DNA of 64,000 nt, taken from Blastomyces gilchristii SLH14081 (taxonomy: Eukaryota > Ascomycota > Eurotiomycetes > Onygenales > Ajellomycetaceae). The stretch lies in the NCBI RefSeq assembly GCF_000003855.2, contig NW_003101671.1, forward strand, positions 153,875-217,874, written 5' to 3'. Shown piece by piece: positions 22,109 to 35,268 of this stretch (the stretch's first letter is position 1; every line of letters starts with the position of its first letter). Position numbers and translations under genes: made by a program. Below the pieces are notes generated by a model. The model was given only the letters and a program-made list of their open reading frames with translations, was not told the DNA's origin and did no database searches.

Positions 22109-22399
22109 GTAATGAAATTATAAATATGAGTTTTCTTTATTTTTTCTTTATTAACTATTAAATTGTGTTCATAGTCTGATGTTATTTTGTTTATTTTTTA
22201 GCTTTTAATAAGAATATGATTTCTTCTTCTCTTTGTATACATCTCAGACTGTTCATCTCAGTAAAAACTTATTATTATAGATTAAAGTTTATAAATAACA
22301 GTGTTAATATCTTTATCATAATCAGATTCTTAGTGAAGATTATATTATTCTGACTTATCAGAATTCACAGTATAAAAGTTATATCTCAGCTTTCATAGA

Positions 22400-25300
22400 T
22401 ATCTTATCTACTCAGATAATTTTCAAGTGAACTTATTTATCTTATTATAATACTTTTATCACTGAATCTTTAATCAGAGCTTATAATCTTACTTCTCTGA
22501 GTTAATAATTTCTTTAATCTGATATTCTCTTTCACTCTCTAGTACTTTATAAATAGAGTGATGAGTTATAGAATTCTCTTCTAAGAATTTTCTATATTTA
22601 CAGAGTAAAGAGATATGAAAAATGTTATATATTTATAACTCAGATAGCAGTTTCTATTTATAGAACTGTAAACTAACTTTCTTTACAATCTTATAAAACT
22701 CTGTCTGTAAGAGATTCAGCTTCTTACTAGATCTTTATAAAATAGGATTTTTCAGACTTAGTCAGACTCTATTATCTTTCTTAAAACTTTTTATAATATG
22801 CTTAAAGCTATAGTATCTCTTTTAATACTCTTAAGTCTTTCTTAAGAATTCACAGATATTCTCTTAAATATTCTAAGTTCTCTCAGCTTCTTTATAGATG
22901 TTATCACACTCTGTAGTATACTCTCATAGATTTATCAAGATTATTCACAAGTGAGTCTCAGTGAGTATCTCAAACAGAGTTTTACTCATACTGATATGTT
23001 TTAAGTTATTATATATAAATTTTATAAGTAGTAATCAATGCATTTAGTCATTCTGATTATAATTAACAAAGTATTACAGATACTGTTTTAATATACTTAT
23101 TAAATATTCTATTCAATTATCTATATATTGATAAAAACTCATGCTTAGATCTTATAAGATCTTCAGTATAGTTATCAGATTAGATCAGAACTTCTTCATG
23201 AAAATTAATTTTCTATCTGAGATAATATTCATGAGTAACTTATATAACTGAATTATATTATGAATATGAATATAAGTTAAATTCTTTTACTTTAAGTTCT
23301 TATAAGTGTGTATAAAGTGTATTATCTTAATAAAGTAATCTACTATCATCAGCACACTGTCAAAGTAGGTATTATATATATTCTTACTTTCAGAGAGACT
23401 TAGCAGAGTATTTATTTCTAGCTGTTCTCAAGATTTCTGCAGAATGTATAGAGAAGTAAGTTCTTTATATAATTTAAATAATACTACTTACAAACTTTGA
23501 TAAATAGTATAAGAATTTACTATCTTCTTCATAAGCTCTTGTATCTTTAATCAGAAGTATTTTCTTATAAGTGACTTATAAGTTTTAGTATCTATAAAAT
23601 AACTTACTAGAGAAGAGTTATAATATCTTTTAATAAGTTCTATACATAGAAACTTATTTACAGGTAAATAAATTCAGCTCTCTCTTTATAAGAGATTATT
23701 TAAGTCTTTTCAACTCTTGATTTCTGCAGAGTTAATTTCTATTATAAGTAATTTCTAAATATACTGAGTATATTCATTCTTCAGTTACAGTTCTGATAAT
23801 CAGAATAGAAGATCTTATAAAGACTTATACTTTGTTTTTTCTTATATCAGGTTTTTCACAGTACTTCTCAAAGTCTGCAAACTCTTCAGATTATAGATAC
23901 TCTCTTCAAGAATTCTCATAGAGATTCTCAGAGTATTAACTCTTAGTATTATAAAGAGTAATTATACAAACTTCTTCTCTCTCTTTTCTCTCTTCTCTTA
24001 TAGAGAATTGAGAGACTCTTCAGTTAATCTCTTTATAATACTCAGTTTAAGTATTCTATAAAGCTTTTCTATCTTCTCTAGCTTCTCTATATCTATCACT
24101 TTAACTTTCTTAATATAGTCAAGTCTGTGAGAGAGTCTGTCTACTGAGTTCTTAGTTCTCTTAATATACTCTATCTTGAATCAGAACTCACTCAGTCTCT
24201 GAGCTTAGCAGATCTATCACTGTAAGAGTTTCTTGATTGAAGTAAACTGTTATAAGCTGTTATAATCAGTTCTAACAGTAATTACTATTATAAGACTGTT
24301 AAAATAGTGATATTAGTATTAGAAGAATTTCACTATTATAAGAAGCTTCTGATTAGAAATGTTATAGTTAATCTTTACAGATTGCATCTTCTGTAAGAAA
24401 AAGATCACTGAAACTCAGTTCTCATTTAACTGTAGTTATAAGACTATTTCTGAAATTATAAAGAAGAGGATATCTGTCTTCAATCTGATTAAGAGTGAGA
24501 AATCAAAGTAAAATAATATTATTATATTTATAAATATCTGTTTTAATCTTATAAAGACTCTGTAAGCTTCTGAGATAAGAAAGTTCTCACAGTTCTTTCT
24601 TATTAACAATCTTTTCATTCTTTATTTATAGAATAACTTCTTCTTATTTTCACTCTTCAGTATATCTATAAGAGTTAAGAAGATTTTTATGAATATAAAG
24701 ATAAATTATTTATAGAAATTCACAAAGCTCAGAAAGATCTGAATCTTATAAATACTAGTTAGCTTCAGCTATAATAGAATAGTCTTAATTTATAAAGATT
24801 TCATCTGAATATCATCTGCAGTGATTATATATTCTAGAAAAGTAATTCAGCAGACACTGAAGTTATACTTTATAAGCTTAATATATAGTTCTATCTCATT
24901 TAAGACCTTTAACACAGTTTATATATACTCAGTATATTCTTTCTTCTTTACAGAGTACATCATCACATTATTTAGATATATTATTATAAAAATATTCAGA
25001 TATATGTAAAGTATTTTATTAATAAAAGACTGAAATGTCACAGAGATATTAGTTAAATCAAAAGACATCACTAGAGATTCAAATAATTCTGGCACAGTTC
25101 TAAAGACAGTTCTTTATTTATCTTTAGACTGTATTTACAGCTATGAATATATATTGATTATATTCAGTTATATAAATATAACAGCTCTCATGAAACAGTC
25201 AATCACATTTTTAATTAGAGACAGAGAGTAGTAACTCTTTATAGTCTTGAAGTTCAGATTATAATAGTTTATACACAGTCTGAGATTTTTATTTTTCTTC

Positions 25301-25800
25301 TTTATAAATATTGCAGAGGCTTTTACAGAGATCTGAAAGAGTCAGATAAAGTTATTCTTTAAATTCTTCTTTATATAAGCTTATAAGACTTCTGTCTTAT
25401 AATGAGAGAGCTTATAGATTAATCTTCAGAAGAGTTTCTATTCTTCTATTAAATCTATTATTCAGTTCTTCTTACAGTGAGATGAAAGCTCAGCTGTCTT
25501 AGCTGAACTGAATATCTTTATAAGATCTCAGTATTTCTCTGATATCTGAAACTCAGTTTTCATAATTATGAAGTTCTCAGACATTTATAAAGTTATTATA
25601 TAGATGAGCTTATCTTCTCTAATTAACTCTATAGTATTAACTGATTCTATCTCTGTAAGTAAGTATATTAATATTAATTAGAAATGTAAACTCAACTTAT
25701 AAACAGCTATATACAGATTATATCTGTAAAGTTATATAAGTCTTAAGTATATATTATATATAATGTTTATAATAATCACAATTTTTTAAATCTTCTTTAA
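22400..25800 (-). pseudogene. Gypsy-3a Pol (RT, RNase H, integrase)
   Basis: Order on the minus strand. RT C-terminal part about 24830-24640 (L-E-Y-I-I, F-L-S-F-V-N-F-Y-K-x-F-I), inside a longer unreadable RT stretch up to about 25800. RNase H about 24640-24180 (I-R-L-K-T-D, Y-N-I-S-N-Q-K-L-L-I-I-V, T-D-Y-N-S-L). Integrase about 23700-22950, with the first catalytic Asp region D-S-V-L-M-I-V-D-Y-F-I-K near 23350. C-terminal domain about 22760-22600 (K-K-L-N-L-L-Q-T, I-F-H-I-S-L-L). Stops TGA/TAA/TAG are frequent in all parts. Confidence 0.75.
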
Positions 25801-25849
25801 GTTTCAGAGAGATCTTATAATTTAAAGATACTCTTATAAGTCTATCAAC

Positions 25850-27238
25850 TCTTAGATCTGACTTCTCACACTCTGCTTATTATAAGAACAGATTCTCAGT
25901 TTTCATTATTCAGCTTATTTACTTTGTGAGCTTTAAAGATACTACAGTGATCTAAGATTCTAATTTTATTAATACTTTTCATACTTATAGAGTAATAGTA
26001 TCACAGTGCAGTCTCTTTTTATAAGTCTATATTTTTATTGAGAGAGTAATAAATTCAGATATCAGCTTTAAGACTCTTAAGAAGATAGTTACTAACTCTG
26101 TTCACAGCTCTTCAAATTTCTATTTTGATTTATCAGAATAGTTTGTATGAAGATATTTTAATTTAAAATAACTAAAGCAGAGGTTTTCTTTCTTAATATC
26201 TTTATTATATACTCTGTTTATAGAAGCTTTTAAAGCTCTCTCTCTCTGCTCAGTGATCAGATATAAATCTCTTTATACTCTGTTATCTTTTTTCAGTAAA
26301 TCTATTCTCTGTTATTCTGATTCTTACAGAGTCAGGCAGTGATTTACTCTCTATAGATCTGTAATTCTTACAGTGATTTATAAGCAGTAAATGAGAGTTA
26401 TCAGTTTCTTCAGAGTTAAGAACTTAGAGTTTTACTTAATAAGCTTATTCTATATATCTTTATTCAGTCTTTTAATGAATATCATTATTCAGATCTTATT
26501 TCAAAGCTCTATTTTCACAAATCTTAATTTATATTATAATTATGTAAAGTACTGTAAGTAGTCTTTATCAGATTTCTCATCTGTCTTTCTAATATTAATA
26601 ATTACAGTTCAGATGTTCTCTATTCAGCTTATACAGTCTCTTCACTTATTCTATAAATAGATCTTAAGAACAGATTAGTAAGATCTCTTATAATTATTTT
26701 CTAGATAATTCAGTAAGTTCTTAACTATAATATAATAGAGATCTATTATTATATAGTTAATAGCTTTCTCATCTTTTAATGTCACACAGCTGAGCTTGTA
26801 AGTTGATTTCAAAGATAAACTTGTAAAAGCTTTTATAGATTGTAATTCAGTATATAATCTTAAGTAATCACAGCTTAAGAAAGTTGCATTTTAATTTATA
26901 GATATCTCTAAAGATTATATCTAAAAACTCAGTTTAAGAGTGTTTATAAGCAGTAAGTATTTCTTATAGAAAAATATCTTAATTTTATAAGAGATGCTCA
27001 AGAATGTTCTTTATTAAGATTAATTTATTTATATGTTCAGAGAGTTTCTCTGTTATAGATGTAAATAATAATATTCTATAAATAATTAATAAGTTCTCTG
27101 AGACTTCTTCTATAGAAATTATTTATAGTTCAGATAGCTGCTTCTGAGTATCTATAGTAGAGTTCACAGAGATTAAAGTATATAAGTTTCTAGTTCTTTC
27201 AGTTATAATGAGTGATTGCTAACTGACAGAGCTTGAAA
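25850..27238 (-). pseudogene. Gypsy-3a Gag / 5' leader region (unresolved)
   Basis: By position (between the 5' LTR at 27239 and RT) this should hold the primer-binding site, Gag and protease. I cannot recover a zinc knuckle or a PBS with confidence; the sequence is mutated beyond reading. Confidence 0.4.
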
Positions 27239-27555
27239 TGTAGGAATAAGTACTTACAGATAATTATTCAGATATTTATAGCTTGATATGATATATACTG
27301 ATAGCTACTGGAATTATTTACAATAGAAAGATAAAATGTAGAGATTTAATATATAATAGTATTCAAGCTGAGTTATAAATAGTATTCACAAACTTCAGTC
27401 CAATTCTCTTCTTTTCTTACAGCTGTTTTTTTTCAAGTATCACATCTGTGATATGAACTCGCTCGATTTTTCGAATAAGAACCCGCCGATAGATCCATCG
27501 AAAAGCCCTCGATCATCCCAGCATTTTGACCCCATCGCCGACCGCATACCCCGTG

Positions 27556-28236
27556 NNNNNNNNNNNNNNNNNNNNNNNNNNNNNNNNNNNNNNNNNNNNN
27601 NNNNNNNNNNNNNNNNNNNNNNNNNNNNNNNNNNNNNNNNNNNNNNNNNNNNNNNNNNNNNNNNNNNNNNNNNNNNNNNNNNNNNNNNNNNNNNNNNNNN
27701 NNNNNNNNNNNNNNNNNNNNNNNNNNNNNNNNNNNNNNNNNNNNNNNNNNNNNNNNNNNNNNNNNNNNNNNNNNNNNNNNNNNNNNNNNNNNNNNNNNNN
27801 NNNNNNNNNNNNNNNNNNNNNNNNNNNNNNNNNNNNNNNNNNNNNNNNNNNNNNNNNNNNNNNNNNNNNNNNNNNNNNNNNNNNNNNNNNNNNNNNNNNN
27901 NNNNNNNNNNNNNNNNNNNNNNNNNNNNNNNNNNNNNNNNNNNNNNNNNNNNNNNNNNNNNNNNNNNNNNNNNNNNNNNNNNNNNNNNNNNNNNNNNNNN
28001 NNNNNNNNNNNNNNNNNNNNNNNNNNNNNNNNNNNNNNNNNNNNNNNNNNNNNNNNNNNNNNNNNNNNNNNNNNNNNNNNNNNNNNNNNNNNNNNNNNNN
28101 NNNNNNNNNNNNNNNNNNNNNNNNNNNNNNNNNNNNNNNNNNNNNNNNNNNNNNNNNNNNNNNNNNNNNNNNNNNNNNNNNNNNNNNNNNNNNNNNNNNN
28201 NNNNNNNNNNNNNNNNNNNNNNNNNNNNNNNNNNNN
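27556..28236. other. Assembly gap (681 N)
   Basis: Run of N inside the LINE B 5' UTR. The long frames that appear to cross it (27433-28269) are artefacts. In LINE C the same interval (about 40695-42425) is about 1.7 kb, so either LINE B has a deletion of about 1 kb or the gap is undersized. Confidence 0.95.
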
Positions 28237-29670
28237 TTCTCTGTTATTCTTCATACTCAGGCTAGATAACTACAGAAAGTGATCAAGTTCAAACTTAGAA
28301 TTTCAAACACAGTTCAAAAAACTTTGAAAATTCCTAATACAATCACTGACTCTTCAGTTTGCTCTTCTTTCTTTTCTACTTCTTCTTCTTATTCTTCTTT
28401 AAATCAGAAGAAAACATATACTTAAGCAGCTGAATCTGCTGTCTCTAAACCTGCTGTCTCTAAATATGCTATCTCAAAACCTGCTCAAAATTCTGAGAAA
28501 ACTGAGAAGAATACTGCTCATACTTCTAGTGATAGAAGAGTGAAGAAAAAAATGTAAAAAGAGAAAGATCTTTAAATCTCCAGAAATAGAAGACTTATTC
28601 TCAAAGTCTCAAATCAGGACATATTGCAGAGAAATAAGCTAAACTCAAACCTCATTTTCAGAATTAGAAATGAAATCAATCAACAGTTCTTTTCTCAGTT
28701 AATGACTGATATTAAAGTTCAAAAACCAGTTATAGCTTCAATTGAGTCATTGTTCTTTAGAAACTTCATCATTCTGACTACAATGTCTGAATTCAGTGCA
28801 GAATTTCTTATTCAGAATGAGAATCTCTGAAAATCAGTAGTAGAATCTTTATTAAACACAACAATTCTATCTGAGAGAGATGAAAAGTGAGATAAATTCA
28901 TTCTTCATGATATTCCAGTTGAAATTTTTGACTGTGAAGAAGGAATGCTACTTCTCAAAAATGAATTAGAAGAATACAACTCTATTCAACTGAGAAAGAA
29001 GCCTGTATGACTAAATTCAATTGAGTTCAGACAAAGTAGAAGAAATGCCTCTGTTCTAGTATATACAAAGACAATGAAACAGTCAAAGATCTCTGAAGTA
29101 AGAGTAGCAGGTTTGAAAATGAGAGTTCATGAATACAAAGACTCAAGAATGAATCTCAAAGCTCAAACACAGTGTTCAAACTGTCAAAGATATAGACACT
29201 TTGCAATCTTCTGTTTCAGAGACTCAAAATGTGCATTCTGTATCAGAGATCACAAAACTAGTGAGTATAAATATGAAATATGCTTAAAAAGAGATGAAAT
29301 ATGTCAACACACTCTGCTTAAATGCTCTAATTGCAAAGAAAAACATGCATCTAGCTCAAAAGAATGTATGTTTACTTCAAGAACTCAAAAGAACTGAAGA
29401 AAACATGAAGCTCAGAGTAAATCTAGAACTGAAGAGAATAGTCAAGTCAGTAAACTCATAACTGCAAGCTCAAAAAGAAGAAACTCTCAACTGTCTAAGT
29501 CTTCAAACTTCAATTCTCCAGCTAAATATAAATAGAATTTGAATTCTCAAACTTCTGTTAAGATTAGAGAATTGAGAAATGACTCTGATGATAAACTAGA
29601 TATAATGTAAGCAGTTGAGATTTCTACTTTTCAGAACAGTTATAATCTACTATCTGATAATAGTGATTAG
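28237..29670 (+). pseudogene. LINE B ORF1 (nucleic-acid-binding, zinc knuckles), 5' part in gap
   Basis: Matches LINE E ORF1 from residue about 60. It has a region with 15-bp repeats (S-K-P-A-V type) at about 28430-28490, a conserved middle domain about 28620-29060 with several TGA, and three CCHC-like knuckles at about 29160-29370 (C-S-N-C-Q-R-Y-R-H-F, C-A-F-C-I-R-D-H, C-S-N-C-K-E-K-H). It ends S-D-N-S-D-stop at 29668. ORF1 proteins of this clade bind the element's RNA. One 107-codon stretch over the zinc knuckles (29074-29397) is still open. Confidence 0.85.
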
Positions 29671-29693
29671 ATTCTACTCTACTCTCTTTTAGT

Positions 29694-32600
29694 ATGAATA
29701 TACAACAAAAACAACAAAAAAAGTTTAAAAACTCTTCAAAAATCACATTTATTCAAAATAATGTGAATAGAAACTTAAATTACATTTATTCTTGTCTTCA
29801 AATTGCATTTGAATAAAAAGTTAATTTTATACTGCTTCAGGAGCCGAATTTTGATGCTGAGTAAAAATATGTCATTTCTCATTTCAGCTACTACTGCTTT
29901 TTACCTCAAAAGTCTGAGATAAAGTTAAGAGTAGTGATCTATGAAAGAAAGAGATCAAGATATCAATTTAATCTAAGATTTGATATCATGTCTGACTCTG
30001 ATATTCTGGTGAGTGATATTATAGATAAAGAAAATGAGTTTGATACTATACAGCTTATAAATATCTATAATGAAAAGTCATTGAAGAAATATAACAATAT
30101 CTGAACAATTGATAGAGGATTTCTGAATATAACTTTATCAAGAAACTCTATAATTGCAGGAGACTTCAATGCACATCATCTCTGATGAAATTCAGAATGC
30201 AAGAGAGCAGTGAGAGCTGATAATCTGATTAAATGAATCTTTCAGCATTCAATAGATTTGATTAATAAGTCTGATCAACAAACATTCTTTAGAAAAGATA
30301 TGAAACAGAAGTCTATTATAGATCTAATCTTTATGTCACAAAATCTAATAAAAAGAAGACTTGTAAACTGATTTATTAATTCAAATGAGACATCAGAATC
30401 AGGTCATGAGATTATTCAATTTGATATTAAACTAAGTGAAAAACAAATGAGTGAAAATCCTCTTCTCTCTAATCAGTATAACTTTGAAAAAGCTGATTGA
30501 AAAGCAGTTGAAGAAAGTATAAAACTGTTAAAATCTGCAAGACAGAATGAGCTATATTGAAATTCTGATCAAGATATCTCAAATGAAATGCTTAAGAATA
30601 GAGTGAAGCTTATTACATCTATTATTCTAATAAGTGTTAGAGATAATATTTCAAAGAGAAAATCTTCTGAGTATTCAAAACCTTGATGAAATGAGAATAT
30701 CTCATCTAAAAGAAAAGAATTAGCTACTACTAGAAGAAATTGAAAGAATGATGTAATATCTGATGAAGAGTTCAAAGCTGTCAGAAATGAATATTTTTCA
30801 GATATTAAAAGAGCTAAAACAGACTGCTGAAATAAATTTCTTGAAGAAGTACAAGAGAAGGAAGTTTTTAAAGCTTTTAACTATACTAAAACAAGAAGTG
30901 TAGCAAAACTTCCAGTCTTAGAATATAAGTTTCAGAATGAATCATATACAATAAACTCTTTTAAGAAAAAATGTCAAGCTTTCATGAGAATTCTCTTTCA
31001 GAACTCACCAGATTCAGATTCAGATTCAGAGGAAGAGAATATATCACTTCTCAACTACATCAATGAAAATGACTGGAAATGACCTGATCTTACACAAGAT
31101 GAATTAGAGTCAGCTATCTTCTCAAGTTCTGTTAAAACTGCTGCAGATCCTGATTCAATTAATCACTTAATTATTCAGAATATATATTCCTACTTAAAGA
31201 ATGAATATTTTGAGCTCTTTTTCAATCTCTTGAAAAATGAATATCATTCTGAATGCTGAAGAGAAGCCACTGAAGTGATTCTTGTAAAACCTAATAGAAA
31301 AAATTCAATTTCTAAGTCATATAGAGTAATATCTCTATTGAACTGCCTAGAAAAGGTTTTAGAAAAGATAATAGCTACTCAACTATCTTTTATAAGCTCT
31401 ATAGATGATTCTCTTTTATTCAGTGAATAAATAAGAGATAGAAAACAGTCTTCTGCAATTGACACTGTTCTCTCAGTTATTCATGATATTGAAATAGCAA
31501 AGCATGAGAGTCTGGTCACAACTGCAGTTTTTATTGATATAAAAGAAGCATTTGATTATGTTTCAAAGTCAAAGTTAATTCAGATATTGAAGATATTAAA
31601 ACTGTCACTTTCTCTAATAAAATGAGTTAACTGTTTTATATCTAAAAGAAGTATACAACTCTTCTTTGATGGAATGAAATAAGACAAGACTGAGATAAAA
31701 ATAGAAGTATCACAGAGATCTTCAATCTCACTCATTTTATTTGCAATATACACTGTATATCTATTTAAAAATAGAAATATGAGAATAGTGTAATCTCTGA
31801 GTTATGTGAATGATATTGGTCTAGTCTACAGCTCAAAAACTATCAAAGAGAATTTGAAAGTAATTGAAGAAGCTGCAAAGAAAATCTTTGTTAGAGTAGA
31901 TATCAATCAAATTTAATTCAATATGAATAAAACTGAGTTAATTCACTTCTTTTCAAGATTCAATGAGAAAGAACTATCTCTAACTCTTTTAAATAGAGAG
32001 ATTAAACTCAGTGTAAATATCAAATGATTAGAAGTATGATTAAACTTCAAGTTGAATTTTAAATATCACATTCAACAAAGAACTATCAAGGCAGAAAGAC
32101 TATTGAATAACATAATCAGACTATCAAATACAGAGAGAGGTCTATTCTTCCAGGCTATGAGACAGTTATATATAGCCTGTATTACATCAGTAGCTGATTA
32201 TGAAGTTCAAGTTTAATAAAATAATCAAGAAAATTTCACTGAACTCTTTCAAAGTCTGTAAAACAGAGCCTTGAGAAGAATTCTGAAAGCATTCAAATCA
32301 TCATCTATTAAAGTAATGGAAATTGAAGCTTCAATTCCTCCTTCTGCTATTAGATTTGAAAAGGCCTGTATAAACTATGCTCTGAGAGTTGTAAAGATGA
32401 GCTCAAATTATATAATCAGAGAAAGAGTCTCTTCTTCATTTCTATCAATTAACTCTGGAAATGAACTGAATTGGAATAGATTTCTTGATTGAAATGAAAA
32501 TAATTCTTCAAAGAAAATGTCTTCTCAACTGTACAGACTATACTCTCTGATTAAAAATTAATTTTCTTCTTTAAATATTGAAAAAGTTGATCATGAGAAG

Positions 32601-33656
32601 TTATCTCTCTGAAGAGAAAAGCTTGAATCTCTTATAGACTTACAAATAAGTGAACTATCAAAAGAGAAAGAATATGAACAGCATTTGAAGAGAATTTCTA
32701 CAATCAATATAAAGAACTCTATTCTGATTTATTCAGATGACTCAAAAAATGAGAACTTGAATAGATTAGGTGCAGGCATTGCTTATACTGAAGATAATAT
32801 CAATTTTATCTCAGATTTCTGAAATCTAGACTCTGAATGTGAAGTCTTTGATGCTGAACTATTTGCAATAGTGAAAGCTTTCAAACTCATTGAAATAAAA
32901 TCTTATAAAAGAGGAAATTGTTTGAAAGAGATATGAATATTCTCTGATAGTCAAGCTGCTTTAAAAAGACTTAGAAATAGTCAGATTCATAATGATTAAA
33001 TGAATCTTGAACTAATCTTAAACTCTGTTTTAAAAATTCAAAAGAGAAGAATATCAAAGCTGATAATTCATCTGCACTAAGTTCCTGCTCATATGAATAT
33101 TCATGACAATGAATTGGCTGATTCAGCTGTAAAAAAGAGTGCAGAATTAAGCAGATCTATTCAAAAAATTATGTCCTGGTCTTTTATAAAGAGAAAAATA
33201 AAAGAATCTTGTTTAGACAAGTGAAATGAAAGCTGACAGAAATAAAAGAAGAGTATACATTATTCAAGATTTGAAACAAAACCCAAGTGAAAATCTTGTT
33301 TAATTAAATGTAAAAAGAAAATATTCTCATCTATAATACAGCTAAAACTAGGACATGGCTATTTCAAATCTTATATACAAAGATTTGATGATAGATTTAA
33401 CTCAATAGAATGCTCATTCTGCAATATAAATGAGAATCCTGAGTATATTGTAATACACTGTGCATTATACAATAGTCTCAGAGCCAGATTGAAAGAGAAG
33501 TATGATCTAAATCAATTAAATATGAGATTCTTATTCTCAACTGAGACAGGAATTAAATACTTAATAGACTTTCTATCAGAAACTCAAGCAGCTATAAGAA
33601 AATGACTAAATTCAGAATTATCTGAATATGAAGAGAAGGAAATCAACCAGATATAG
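29694..33656 (+). pseudogene. LINE B ORF2: endonuclease, RT, RNase H (1320 codons)
   Basis: ATG at 29694 to TAG at 33654 is exactly 1320 codons with no net frameshift; the damage is point mutations only. Endonuclease about residues 15-230 (Q-E-P-N-F, A-G-D-F-N-A-H-H, S-G-H-E-I). RT about residues 470-800, with active site Y-V-N-D at 31803-31814 (should be D-D; GAT to AAT). RNase H about residues 1010-1150 (I-Y-S-D-D-S, D-A-E-L-F-A-I, I-F-S-D-S-Q-A-A, H-D-N-E-L-A-D). A terminal Cys/His cluster C-S-F-C-N...H-C lies near 33415-33460. ORF2 starts 24 bases after the ORF1 stop. Trp codons are TGA throughout; CAA-to-TAA is also seen (31429, Q). Confidence 0.9.
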
Positions 33657-34029
33657 TCTGTTAAAACAGCTATATACTATCTTTTAATAATTTGTTTTGT
33701 TACAGTCTTTCTTTATTTTATCTTTTCATTTCAATTTCTTTCTGTCTATTTATTTAATATGTCTCTCTTTAAGACTGTGTTCTCTTTTCCTTTGTCATGA
33801 TATTGTCAAATGATTTCAAAGTATAAGATGATGTTAAAACACTGCAATTTGTAAACAGTTTTTGTATTCTGAGCTGGAATTTTCTGATTTTGCATATCTG
33901 AAATTGATGAATGTATAATAGTTAACTTTACAGATATAGGAAAAACCGTGAGAACTAAAAGTTCTCAGGTAGATGTCATAGTCTCTGAGTGCATACATCT
34001 ATAATTGAAGAATAATAATAATAATAATA

Positions 34030-34138
34030 ACAAACTTCAGTCTGTATAATTATATGTAGTCAAGGCTTGCTAACTCTATTAATTACATTAGAGATAGAAA
34101 TAGAGGTAAAGAATCTGTGAGAAGTGAAATTTCTTACA
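34030..34138 (-). repeat. Gypsy-3a right LTR, outer end
   Basis: 13-bp TSD copy of LINE B (34030-34042) followed by the last 96 bp of the 258-bp Gypsy-3 LTR, ending TTCTTACA (34131-34138). Compare 55852-55947. To the right the Gypsy-1 fragment begins, so Gypsy-3a sits in Gypsy-1b. Confidence 0.8.
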
Positions 34139-34898
34139 TAAAGTTAACAGTCTTCTCTATAACATATTTATCTTCCTTTTCTCATCTACAATAGTGAGTG
34201 AATGAAAGTATCATTCTTGAAAGATAATAAGAGGCTTATTTCAATGTTTTCAAGTGATTAATAAACATATTTGTGATGCAGCTGCGGCCTCTATGACTGC
34301 TAAAAAGGCCAGGTTGAAGATAGAGACAGCAGTGTTAACAGACTGCAGAAGCACTGCTTTCATTGTCACATCTTTTTCTGTATTTCTTACAGCTATAGTG
34401 ATAGAAGCTATGTCTTACAGTGAGATATCATCACTTCTATCAGTCAATTTAACAGTATCTGATTCTTTCTCTGCTTCTTTTATTACTGTTGTAACATCAC
34501 TCTCTCTTATAATTAACACAGTGATGTATGACTCTGTGTGATCATTCAGACAGAATCTGAGAAAGAGCTTGATTCTGAGAATAGTAACTTAAAATAGTTT
34601 AATTCATAGTTTCTCTTCTGTGATATATCTGAGCTCTGCTTGAGATGCTACTGAGTTAAGTTCACAGAGTTCTGCAGTTTCTTTATCTTCTCTCTATGAA
34701 AAGGCTTCAGTACAGCTTCTGATCAGCACTGCTATATATCTATACTATACTAAGCAGCTGAAGAAAGAAGAGATTTTGTATACTTATCTCTTCTCTCACT
34801 CTTGTTATTTTCATTACATCTGTAATAACAATACCTGTCTCTCTATAATTATTATTTTATAAGAAGACATCATGTCAGTGCTGATAAGAAGCTCAGAT
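34139..34898 (-). mobile_element. Gypsy-1b fragment, right part of the 3' region
   Basis: Reverse complement of Gypsy-1a about 20460-21230. It contains the second copy of the antisense frame, here on the plus strand (34254-34541 open: D-A-A-A-A-S-M-T-A-K ... V-M-Y-D-S-V, then a continuation with stops to L-I-R-S-S-D at about 34890). It is split from 42549-43409 by LINE C. Confidence 0.8.
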
Positions 34899-35268
34899 TA
34901 TTATTATTATTATTCTTCAATTATAGATGTATGCAGTCAGAGACTATGACATCTATCTGAGAACTTTTAGTTCTCAGGGTTTTTCCTATATCTGTAAAGT
35001 TAACTATTATACATTCATCAATTTCTGATATGCAAAATCAGAAAATTTCAGCTCAGAATACAAAAACTGTTTACAAATTGCAGTGTTTTAACATTGTCTC
35101 ATACTTTGAAATCATTTAACAATATCATGACAAAGGAAAAGAGAACACAGTCTTAAAGATAGACATATTAAATAGATATACAGAAAGAAATTGAAAGAAA
35201 AAGATAAAATAAGAAAAGACTATAACAAAACAAATTATTAAAAGATAGTATATAGCTGTTTTAACAGA

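Larger units (their letters stand above)
22109..27400 (-). mobile_element. Gypsy-3a segment 3 (pol, gag and most of the right LTR)
   Basis: Main body of a Ty3/Gypsy element read on the minus strand; colinear with Gypsy-3b 58036-61925. It is preceded on the left by the duplicated target GTAAT of Gypsy-1a. The LTR starts at 27239 (TGTAGGAATAAG) and runs to 27400, where LINE B splits it; the remaining 96 bp are at 34043-34138. Together that makes 258 bp, equal to the Gypsy-3b LTR. Very strongly mutated, AT-rich, no frame above 62 codons. Confidence 0.88.
27401..34029 (+). mobile_element. LINE B, Tad-like (with assembly gap)
   Basis: Inserted in the right LTR of Gypsy-3a with a 13-bp TSD ACAAACTTCAGTC (27388-27400, 34030-34042). 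The 3' tail is (AAT)n (about 34009-34029). It starts with about 40 bp not seen in other copies, then unmutated 5' UTR (about 27450-27555, many CpGs), then 681 N, then ORF1, ORF2 and the 3' UTR with hairpin (33949-33967). The least disrupted ORF2 of the window. Confidence 0.9.

Noticed and set aside
27433..28269. Three open frames of 247-273 codons
   Set aside because: They are open only because they run across 681 N; not genes.
28861..33656. TGA might code for Trp (alternative genetic code), since nearly all stops in LINE ORF2 are TGA at Trp positions
   Set aside because: The same copies also have TAA/TAG at Gln positions, Cys-to-Tyr, Asp-to-Asn and Gly-to-Glu changes, and an ATG-to-ATA start loss, all C-to-T or G-to-A. 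TGG to TGA follows from the GG-to-GA context. Point mutation explains everything.
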